Shown piece by piece: positions 57,888-64,000 of a stretch of 64,000 bases of DNA. Numbering within the stretch: position 1 is the stretch's first letter; every line of letters begins with the position of its first letter. The stretch covers positions 186,001-250,000 of the forward strand of contig CAWCCQ010000004.1 of NCBI GenBank assembly GCA_963794215.1, in the 5' to 3' direction. The translations under genes were made by a program, and so were the position numbers. Source of the stretch: DATKRB01 sp963794215. GTDB taxonomy: Bacteria; Actinomycetota; Acidimicrobiia; Acidimicrobiales; RAAP-2. Under the pieces are notes generated by a model, which made no database searches, had not been told where the DNA came from, and was given only the letters and a program-made list of their open reading frames with translations.

Positions 57888-58997
57888 TCACGCGGCCGAC
57901 GGATCCTCCCCGACCACGGCCGACGGATCCTCCCCGATGCCCGGCAAGGTCCGCACCGCGTCCACGAGGCCCCACTCCAGCGCCGTCGGTGCGCTTACCG
58001 CCTCGGCACCCAGGGCCATGTACGCCGTCCGGTGGCGCCCGATCCGACCGACGATGCTGGCGGTGCCACCGGCTCCGGGGACCAGGCCCATCGGGACCTC
58101 GGGCAGGCGGAATGTCGTTCCGGGCGCCGCCACCACCAACGGGCAAAAGGCCGGAAGCTCGATCCCCGCTCCGACGCAGCTGCCGTGGACCCAGGCGGTG
58201 GCGCCGACCGATCGGAGCAAGAGGCCCGGAAGGCGGCTGGTCCGCACGGCGTGCGCCGTCACGGGATTCGAGGTCGTCCCGAACTGGCTCAGGTCCCCAC
58301 CGCTACAGAACGAGGGTCCCCGACCCGACAGACGGACCGGTGGGCACGACGGCAGCGCGGCCAGCGCCCGAAGGATCTCCACGAGCCGATCCCGCGTCGC
58401 CGAGTCGTAGGCGTTGCGGACGTGGGGCCGGTTGAACGTGAGGGTCACCACCTCACCGTCGCTGCCGACCTCGACCGGCTCGGGCACGGGCCGGTACGTG
58501 AGAGACGGACGCGCTGCCAGCCATGACGCGAACTCGGGGCCAGCCAAGAGCATCGAGTACGCCAGGGACTCGCTCAAGGTGGCCTCGGGGATCGAGAGGT
58601 GCTCGTTGAGCCGCAGGAGCTGGGCCATGGTGCAGGCCGCCAGGGGAGCCGACGCGCAGGTCAGGGTGAACGCCTCGAGGGTTCGATCGACGTCGGCGAC
58701 CCTGACCCACCCCGGGGGCGCGGGTTCGCTACAGACGAGCGCGTCGAAGATCCCGATCGGGATTTCGGGACGGGGCCGATCGGCGACGCCCACCAGAATC
58801 CGCCACGGCACCGACCCGCCCGGCATGGGCGCCTGGACGACCGGGGGCAGTTGATCGGCGCTCGGATCCGAGAGATCCACGACAACGAGAGGTGACTCCC
58901 CGGCGGTGACCGCCTGCTCGGGCCAGTCGGGGTCCGCCAAGGAGCTCCGGAGCATTCGGGGGGACATCCGTTGGACGCTGTCAGCCTGTTCGGGCAT
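57888..58997 (-). CDS. Enoyl-CoA hydratase/isomerase family protein with extra N-terminal domain
   Basis: 369 residues from ATG 58997. The crotonase fold lies in about residues 165-360: VVTLTFNRPHVRNAYDSATR, then GRGPSFCSGGDLSQFGTTSN and VHGSCVGAGIELPAFCPLVV, which form the oxyanion hole. The first 160 residues are a divergent second crotonase-like part or another domain (PWRILVGVADRPRPEIPIGI). One acidic catalytic residue of hydratases is not obvious, so the reaction is uncertain. A 21-base duplication at about 57,895-57,940 encodes a repeated GEDPSA at the C-terminus. Confidence 0.8.
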   Translation of the reverse strand: MPEQADSVQRMSPRMLRSSLADPDWPEQAVTAGESPLVVVDLSDPSADQLPPVVQAPMPGGSVPWRILVGVADRPRPEIPIGIFDALVCSEPAPPGWVRVADVDRTLEAFTLTCASAPLAACTMAQLLRLNEHLSIPEATLSESLAYSMLLAGPEFASWLAARPSLTYRPVPEPVEVGSDGEVVTLTFNRPHVRNAYDSATRDRLVEILRALAALPSCPPVRLSGRGPSFCSGGDLSQFGTTSNPVTAHAVRTSRLPGLLLRSVGATAWVHGSCVGAGIELPAFCPLVVAAPGTTFRLPEVPMGLVPGAGGTASIVGRIGRHRTAYMALGAEAVSAPTALEWGLVDAVRTLPGIGEDPSAVVGEDPSAA

Positions 58998-59122
58998 CGA
59001 CGCATGGTAGGTCCATCGCTCGGTTCCACACGTGAGTTCGCGAGTCGTTAAGGTTGTCGGACGCCACACCGCGACCCGGTTGTGCTGGGAAGGCCGTTCG
59101 GACGGGGGGCGGAGCTGTCAGG

Positions 59123-59198
59123 GCAGAGGTGCCGGGATGCACCCCGCGGAGCGGGTTCCGGTACTGCGCCGAAGGAGGTCTGAGCCGGCGACGGCTCA
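59123..59198 (+). other. Structured leader before the acyl-CoA synthetase
   Basis: Hairpin one: GCAG (59123-59126) and TGCCGG (59130-59135) pair with CCGGTA-CTGC (59158-59167), enclosing CCCGC-GGA-GCGGG. Hairpin two: TGAGCCG (59181-59187) and CGGCTCA (59192-59198) close a GCGA loop. The element TGC-R-CCGAAGGAG occurs twice (59165-59176 and 59205-59217), the second copy being the ribosome site of the synthetase. This looks like a folded 5' leader with a regulatory role, but it could not be assigned to a known riboswitch class. Confidence 0.4.
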
Positions 59199-59227
59199 GC
59201 GAGGCTGCACCGAAGGAGCCAGGTCGA

Positions 59228-60742
59228 GTGAGGATCTCGCTGTTGGTTGAGATGGCGGGCGACGCCCTAGGCGACCGGCCGATCATCGGATCGAAGGACG
59301 GGGGCCTGCGCGTCGACGAGCTGCTGGGCAAGGCGCGGCTGGCTGCTGCGTGGGCCCGCCGGCGAAACGTCGAGCGGATCGGGCTGATCGGCGGCAATTC
59401 GCAGGTCGTGCCCATCACTTTGCTGGCGGGCTCGATTGCCGGGCTCCCCTTCGTCCCGCTCAATTTCCGCTTGGCCGATGACCGTCTGCAGGCCATCCTG
59501 TCCCGCATCGCTCCGGCCGTCGTGGTGGTCGACGAGGGTGTGGCCGAGCGCGTCGGTCCGATCGAGGGAATCGAGCTCGTCGAACAGCAGGCGTTTCTTG
59601 CCGCGCTCGACGACCCCACGCTCGTGCCCTACGAGGAGGAAGCCTCCGAGGACATCGCCGTGCTCCTCTTTACGAGTGGGACCACCGGCGAGCCCAAAGG
59701 TGCGGTCCTCCGGCACTCCAACCTGTGCTCCTACGTGCTCGGAACCGTGGAATTCGTCGGCGCCGACGAGGAGGAGGCGACGCTCGTCAGCGTGCCGCCG
59801 TACCACATCGCTGGGCTCATGGTGATCTTGACCTCGATCTATGGCGGCCGGCGGCTCTACTACCTGAGTGCCTTCGACCCCGAGTCCTGGGTGAAGGTCG
59901 TCGCCGAAGAGGGCATCACCCAAGCCATGGTCGTCCCCACCATGCTGGGGCGCATCCTCGACGTCCTCGAGAAGAGCGGTGAGACGTTGCCCTCGTTGCG
60001 CTCGATCTCCTATGGCGGGGGTCGCATGCCGGTGCCGGTGATCGAGCGGGCGCTCCAGCTGTTGCCCAGCACCAACTTCGTGAACGCCTACGGCCTCACC
60101 GAGACGAGCTCGACGGTCGCCGTGCTCACGCCCGACGACCACCGGATCGCCATCGCCTCGGAAGACCCCGCCGTGCGCCGACGCCTCGGGTCGGTGGGCC
60201 AGCCCATCCATACTCTCGAGCTCGAGATCCGTGACGCGCTCAGCGGGGAAGTGCTTGCGCCAGGCGAACCCGGCGAGATCTGGGTCCGAGGTGACCAGGT
60301 CTCGGGCGAGTACCTCGACCGCGACGACAAGGCCGAGGGGGGCTGGTTCCGGACGAGGGACGCCGGCTGGCTCGACGATGGTGGGTACCTCTACGTCGAG
60401 GGTCGCCTCGACGACGTCATCGTGCGAGGGGCCGAGAACCTCTCGCCGGGTGAGATCGAAGAGGTCCTCCTCGCCCATCCGGCGGTAGAGGAGGCGGCGG
60501 TGGTGGGCGTGCCCGACGAGGAGTGGGGAGAGCACGTCGCTGCCGCGATCGTGCTCGTGCCCGGACACGAGGTCAGCCCAGACGAGCTGCGCGCCTGGGT
60601 TCGCGACCGTTTGCGCTCGTCCCGTACGCCCCACGAGATTGAGTTCCGCGACGAGCTTCCGTACAACGAGACGGGCAAGCTCCTACGCCGAGTGCTGCGA
60701 GAGGAACTGAGCGCCCTGGCCCAGACCGCAGAGCGTACCTGA
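59228..60742 (+). CDS. Acyl-CoA synthetase (AMP-forming)
   Basis: 504 residues from GTG 59228, nine bases after AAGGAG; the longer frame upstream covers a structured leader. ANL-superfamily motifs: VLLFTSGTTGEPKGAVLRHS (P-loop), VNAYGLTETSSTVAVLTPDD, GWFRTRDAGWLDDGGYLYVE and GRLDDVIVRGAENLSPGEIE, ending in ELPYNETGKLLRRVLREEL with the catalytic Lys. It activates a fatty or other carboxylic acid to its CoA ester. It lies 37 bases upstream of mftA and could share transcription with the mycofactocin cluster. Confidence 0.92.
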   Translation: MRISLLVEMAGDALGDRPIIGSKDGGLRVDELLGKARLAAAWARRRNVERIGLIGGNSQVVPITLLAGSIAGLPFVPLNFRLADDRLQAILSRIAPAVVVVDEGVAERVGPIEGIELVEQQAFLAALDDPTLVPYEEEASEDIAVLLFTSGTTGEPKGAVLRHSNLCSYVLGTVEFVGADEEEATLVSVPPYHIAGLMVILTSIYGGRRLYYLSAFDPESWVKVVAEEGITQAMVVPTMLGRILDVLEKSGETLPSLRSISYGGGRMPVPVIERALQLLPSTNFVNAYGLTETSSTVAVLTPDDHRIAIASEDPAVRRRLGSVGQPIHTLELEIRDALSGEVLAPGEPGEIWVRGDQVSGEYLDRDDKAEGGWFRTRDAGWLDDGGYLYVEGRLDDVIVRGAENLSPGEIEEVLLAHPAVEEAAVVGVPDEEWGEHVAAAIVLVPGHEVSPDELRAWVRDRLRSSRTPHEIEFRDELPYNETGKLLRRVLREELSALAQTAERT

Positions 60743-60779
60743 GCACCGCCACCTACGAGCCCGAGGAGACGAGCCACCC

Positions 60780-60962
60780 ATGTCTGAGACCCGACTCATC
60801 GACGGTGCCGACGCTGTGGCGTCCCCAGCGCTGTTGCTCGCGCCGGAGCGTGACGGCGAGCAGGGCCAGCCGGCCTCGGGAGACGACGGAGGTGACGAAC
60901 TCGAGGTCGTCGAGCTGTTGGTCGAGGAGGTCTCGATCGACGGCATGTGCGGCGTGTACTGA
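60780..60962 (+). CDS. mftA: MftA, mycofactocin precursor peptide
   Basis: 60 residues from ATG 60780. The C-terminus VEEVSIDGMCGVY is the conserved core of mycofactocin precursors; its last residues Val-Tyr become the redox centre after MftC decarboxylates the tyrosine and makes a C-C bond. The rest is an acidic leader (GQPASGDDGGDELEVVELLV) bound by MftB. It lies directly before mftB. The N-terminal 25 residues are longer than in most MftA (about 30-35), so a later start is possible, but no in-frame ATG with a ribosome site was seen. Confidence 0.93.
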   Translation: MSETRLIDGADAVASPALLLAPERDGEQGQPASGDDGGDELEVVELLVEEVSIDGMCGVY

Positions 60963-60964
60963 GC

Positions 60965-61258
60965 GTGGACGCCGCGGAGGTCCCCGCAGTGGCTGCCCCC
61001 TTCGACCCCGGTCGAGCGTGGCGCCTGCATCCGCGGGTGGCATTGCGTGACGAGGAGTTCGGTGCGCTCGCGTACCACTTCGAGAATCGCAGGCTCGTGT
61101 TCTTGAAATCTCCCCACCTCGTCGAGTTGGTCAGGTCGCTCGACCGTTACGGCACCGCGTCCGAGGCAATGGCGGCCCTCGTCGGTCCGGACGAGCGTGG
61201 ACGCTACGAGCGGGCCCTGGCCCAGCTGGCCTTCGCGCAGGTGATCGCCGGTGGCTGA
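60965..61258 (+). CDS. mftB: MftB, mycofactocin peptide chaperone
   Basis: 97 residues from GTG 60965, two bases after the mftA stop; GTG 60947, inside mftA, would add six residues. It is a PqqD-like RiPP recognition protein: DPGRAWRLHPRVALRDEEFG, then ALAYHFENRRLVFLKSPHLV and LVRSLDRYGTASEAMAALVG, a winged-helix-like fold. MftB binds the MftA leader and brings it to MftC. Its end overlaps the mftC start by eight bases. Confidence 0.93.
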   Translation: MDAAEVPAVAAPFDPGRAWRLHPRVALRDEEFGALAYHFENRRLVFLKSPHLVELVRSLDRYGTASEAMAALVGPDERGRYERALAQLAFAQVIAGG

Positions 61259-62456
61259 ACGAACCACCGATGTGATGAGCGGGACCCGACAATCCCCGGT
61301 CCGATCGACCGCACCCACCCTGCGCGATCGCTTCACCTTGGGCCTGCAGGCGCCTATCTGTCTCACGTGGGAGCTGACCTACGCCTGCAACCTGGCGTGC
61401 ATCCACTGCCTCAGCTCCTCGGGCCGGCGGGACCCCAACGAACTGAGCGAGGCAGAGGCCAAATCGGTGGTCGACGAGCTTGCGGCCATGCAGGTGTTCT
61501 ACGTCAACGTGGGTGGGGGCGAGCCGATGTTGCGGCCCGACTTCTTTGAGCTCCTCGAGTACGCCGTCGACCGCGGCGTCGGCGTCAAGTTCTCCACAAA
61601 CGGCACCCGCATGTCGCCTGCCAGGGCTCGCCGGTTGGCCGAATTGGACTACGTCGACGTCCAGATCAGCATCGACGGCGCCACCAGCGCCACCAGTGAC
61701 CCGATTCGGGGCGCTGGCTCCTATCTCGCCGCCCGCAGGGCGATGGACCTATTGGCCGAGGCGGGGTTCGGCGGGTTCAAGATCAGCGTGGTAGTTACCC
61801 GGCACAACGTCGACGAGCTGGAGGAGTTGGTGACGATCGCCGCCTCCTATGGCGCCCAGCTACGGCTGACCCGTCTGCGGCCTTCGGGGCGGGCGGTCGA
61901 CTCCTGGGAGGCGCTCCACCCCACGGGGGACCAACAACGGCGCTTGTACCACTGGCTGCAGGACCACCCGAGGGTACTGACGGGCGACTCGTTCTTCCAC
62001 CTGTCCGCACTGGGTGCACCCTTGGACGGCCTGAACCTCTGTGGCGCGGGTCGGGTGGTGTGCCTGATCGATCCGGTCGGGGACGTCTACGCGTGCCCCT
62101 TCGTCATCGACGACGAGTTCCTGGCGGGCAACGTGAGGGATCCGGGTGGCTTCGGTGCGGTATGGCGGGACTCCGCCCGCTTCTCGGCTTTGCGAGCTCC
62201 TCAGAGCGCGGGGGCTTGCGCATCGTGCGGGTCCTACGACGCGTGCCGGGGCGGGTGCATGGCGGCGAAGTTCTTCACCGGCGTCCCGCTAGACGGACCG
62301 GACCCCGAGTGCGTCTTCGGGCACGGTGAGCAGGCACGAGCGCTTGCGAACCCCCCAGCCCCCGAGCCGATCGTCGGGCACAGCCGGATCGACCGGCAGG
62401 GGAAACCGGTGCCCGGACCGATCCCGGTGCGCTTCCGGGGGTTGCCCTCATCGTGA
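61251..62456 (+). CDS. mftC: MftC, mycofactocin radical SAM maturase
   Basis: 401 residues from GTG 61251. The radical SAM cluster motif is C46-N-L-A-C50-I-H-C53 (TYACNLACIHCLSSSGRR). Conserved region VNVGGGEPMLRPDFFELLEY follows. The C-terminal SPASM domain has the auxiliary cysteines (LNLCGAGRVVCLIDPVGDVY, ACPFVIDDEFLAGNVRD, CASCGSYDACRGGCMAAKFF). MftC oxidatively decarboxylates the MftA tyrosine and forms the Val-Tyr link. It overlaps mftB and the following mftE; no mftD lies between. Confidence 0.95.
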   Translation: MAERTTDVMSGTRQSPVRSTAPTLRDRFTLGLQAPICLTWELTYACNLACIHCLSSSGRRDPNELSEAEAKSVVDELAAMQVFYVNVGGGEPMLRPDFFELLEYAVDRGVGVKFSTNGTRMSPARARRLAELDYVDVQISIDGATSATSDPIRGAGSYLAARRAMDLLAEAGFGGFKISVVVTRHNVDELEELVTIAASYGAQLRLTRLRPSGRAVDSWEALHPTGDQQRRLYHWLQDHPRVLTGDSFFHLSALGAPLDGLNLCGAGRVVCLIDPVGDVYACPFVIDDEFLAGNVRDPGGFGAVWRDSARFSALRAPQSAGACASCGSYDACRGGCMAAKFFTGVPLDGPDPECVFGHGEQARALANPPAPEPIVGHSRIDRQGKPVPGPIPVRFRGLPSS

Positions 62457-63235
62457 CCGGCTCGGTGCCGCCGCTCCGGAGCCTGGCCGATCGTTCCTGG
62501 CCCGAAGTGGCCCTCACCGCCCGCACCGCGCTGCTGGTGGTGCCGGTGGGCTCGCTCGAGCAGCACGGTCCGCACCTTCCCCTCGACACCGACACCCGGA
62601 TCGCCAGCGAACTCTCGACGAGACTGGTGGCCGCCCTCGCCCGTGGGGAGGAGGGGGGCCCGGCTCGAGCGCTAGTGGGCCCGCCCGTGGCGTACGGAGC
62701 CAGTGGTGAGCACGCCCACTTCCCGGGCACGGTGTCGATTGGGACCAGCGTTCTCACCGAGGTGCTGGTGGAGCTGGTGCGGTCTGCCCGATGTTCGTTC
62801 GGCGCGGTGCTGTTCGTGTCGGGCCACGGGGGCAACGCCGAGGCGCTGGAGCGAGCGGTTCGGCGCTGCCGTAGTGAAGGTGACCGGGTGTGTGCCCACG
62901 GGGTCGCCGTGGCGGGCGGCGACGCTCACGCCGGGCGGACCGAGACCTCGATGATGCTCTCGATCGACGCCACGGTTGTTCGGCCGGTTGAGTGGGCACC
63001 GGGTTGCCTCGAACCCCTCGAGGACATCCTTCCGACGCTGCGTGTCTCGGGTGTGCGTGTCGTCTCGCCAAACGGCGTGCTGGGCGATCCGAGGGGCGCC
63101 ACCGAAGGGGAGGGACGACGACTGTTGGACCAGGCCACCTCGGGCCTGCTAGCCACGGCTCGCGCGCTGCTCCGAGCGATCGAGGTTGGGAACGGGGGCC
63201 GACCAGTGCTCCGCTGGACCCCGGTTGGCCGGTGA
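62453..63235 (+). CDS. mftE: MftE, mycofactocin creatininase-family peptidase
   Basis: 260 residues from a GTG that overlaps the mftC stop. The creatininase fold's metal ligands appear in VPVGSLEQHGPHLPLDTDTR (Glu, His, Asp), VSGHGGNAEALERAV and GGDAHAGRTETSMML. In mycobacteria MftE cuts the modified C-terminal dipeptide from MftA, giving the AHDP intermediate that MftD then oxidises. Its place right after mftC is unusual, since mftD normally comes between. The SDR gene overlaps its stop. Confidence 0.92.
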   Translation: MTGSVPPLRSLADRSWPEVALTARTALLVVPVGSLEQHGPHLPLDTDTRIASELSTRLVAALARGEEGGPARALVGPPVAYGASGEHAHFPGTVSIGTSVLTEVLVELVRSARCSFGAVLFVSGHGGNAEALERAVRRCRSEGDRVCAHGVAVAGGDAHAGRTETSMMLSIDATVVRPVEWAPGCLEPLEDILPTLRVSGVRVVSPNGVLGDPRGATEGEGRRLLDQATSGLLATARALLRAIEVGNGGRPVLRWTPVGR

Positions 63236-64000
63236 GCGACCCGATCACCGAGCAGGCCCAAGATCCGGTAGCGGTAGTGACCGGTGCGGCGCGAGGGATC
63301 GGGGCGGCAACGGTGGGCGCCTTGGTCGGCGCCGGGTGGCGGGTCGTCGCGGTCGACCGGTGCGCGGACGATCCGGCGCTCGAGTACCCACTCGCCGCAC
63401 CCGAGGACCTGGCAAGCCTGATCACTCGCCATGGCCGGCGCGTCGCCACCCTCGAGGGCGACGTCCGATACCAGGCGGACATGGACACCGCCGTGAACCT
63501 CGCGATTGGGTCCTTCGGGCGCCTCGACGCGGCCGTGGCGGTCGCCGGGGTCATCAGCGGCGGCCCACCGCTGTGGGCGATGGACGACGAGCGTTGGAAC
63601 GTGCTGTTCGACGTCAACGTCCTCGGTGTTCGGCGACTTGCGACGGCCGCCGTCCCGACGTTGTTGGACGCGCCGTTGCCTCGTGCCGGCCGGGTCGTGG
63701 CGGTGGCCTCCGCGGCCGGCATGCTGGGCCTGCGCCGGCTGGCGGCCTACAGCGCGTCCAAGCACGCGGTGATCGGGCTGGTAAAGGGCCTGGCAGCTGA
63801 CCTTGCGGGTACCGGTGTGACCGCCAACGCCGTCTGCCCAGGTTCGACCCGCACCGCGCTCTGCGCGAGTCGGCCCGCATCTACGGCATGCCCTCGCCCG
63901 AGGAATTCGCGGGTCAGCAGCTCCTCGAACGCCTGCTGGCACCCGAGGAGCCGGCGGCCCTGGTGGCGTGGCTCTGTGGCCGGGCGTCGAGCGCGGTGAC
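63232..64000 (+). CDS. Mycofactocin-coupled short-chain dehydrogenase (partial, frameshifted)
   Basis: Starts at GTG 63232, overlapping mftE, and runs off the window. The NAD site is VVTGAARGIGAATVGALVGA (about 15-34) and the catalytic motif is YSASKHAV, with VAVASAAGMLGLR before it. Near 63,855-63,870 the frame shifts: CPGSTRTA continues as LRESARIYGMPSPEEFAGQQ and LAPEEPAALVAWLCG in another frame, a normal SDR end, so an indel is likely. SDRs in this position, directly after mftE, are mycofactocin-associated and use non-exchangeable NAD with mycofactocin as electron acceptor (family knowledge). The substrate is unknown. Confidence 0.8.

Noticed and set aside
59160..59220. Resemblance of CCGAAGGAG to the glycine riboswitch core
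   Set aside because: The rest of the aptamer, including the CTCTCAGG segment, is absent, so the name is not justified.
59267..60634. 455-codon minus-strand open frame opposite the acyl-CoA synthetase
   Set aside because: Shadow frame; the plus strand has complete ANL motifs.

Overview
The window is high-GC DNA (roughly two thirds G+C) from a motile actinobacterium, most likely one of the Acidimicrobiia. Evidence for this is an Lsr2 nucleoid protein, a mycofactocin cluster, a FliA/WhiG-type sigma factor, mycobacterial-style DNA end-joining genes, many GTG starts and pervasive GTGA/ATGA gene overlaps. The class-level placement is inference. No tRNA, rRNA, CRISPR array or insertion sequence was seen, and no stretch longer than about 300 bases lacks a gene.

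Bases 1-40,000 are an almost complete flagellar locus. On the plus strand, after the tail of fliL, come flgN-flgK-flgL-fliW. They meet a minus-strand unit, flhA-flhF-(small membrane protein)-csrA. Next, still on the minus strand, is a 9 kb block of three very large multidomain glycosyltransferases. It is divergent from the flagellin gene fliC, which is followed by fliD-fliS-(small gene). Then comes a long plus-strand series: flgB-flgC-fliE-fliF-fliG-fliH-fliI-fliJ-(NlpC/P60 plus lytic transglycosylase)-fliK-flgD-flgE-fliM-fliN-fliO-fliP-fliQ-fliR-flhB, then a methyltransferase and a DUF1707-like membrane protein. The block closes with the flagellar sigma factor fliA on the minus strand. Sites of the form TAAA-N16-GCCGATNN lie upstream of flgB, flhA and fliA itself. 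Weaker versions with the same 16-base spacer lie upstream of flgN and, as a symmetric divergent pair sharing one -35 element, between fliC and the glycosyltransferases. This suggests one sigma-28-type regulon that covers filament genes and the glycosyltransferases, which probably glycosylate flagellin (inference).

Bases 40,000-57,000 are housekeeping and metabolic genes: pspA, tesB, lsr2, an FtsH-like protease, a PEBP-family protein, a short-chain dehydrogenase, small and medium subunits of a molybdenum hydroxylase without a large subunit beside them, an acyl-CoA dehydrogenase, a metallo-beta-lactamase-fold hydrolase, a 5'-3' exonuclease, a group of DNA repair genes (ATP-dependent ligase, HhH-PHP protein, LigD-type polymerase), an aldo/keto reductase and the molybdenum cofactor genes mogA/moaB and moeA.

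Bases 57,400-64,000 hold a thioesterase, an enoyl-CoA hydratase-family protein, an acyl-CoA synthetase and a mycofactocin cluster (mftA, mftB, mftC, mftE and a mycofactocin-type SDR cut by the window end). mftD is not in its usual place between mftC and mftE.

At least ten genes (csrA, flhF, flhA, a glycosyltransferase, fliD, the methyltransferase, fliA, the acyl-CoA dehydrogenase, the PHP protein and the last SDR) are split by a single apparent frameshift, with well-conserved sequence on both sides. So many in essential or single-copy genes point to indel errors in the assembly rather than decay. These genes are annotated over their full span.
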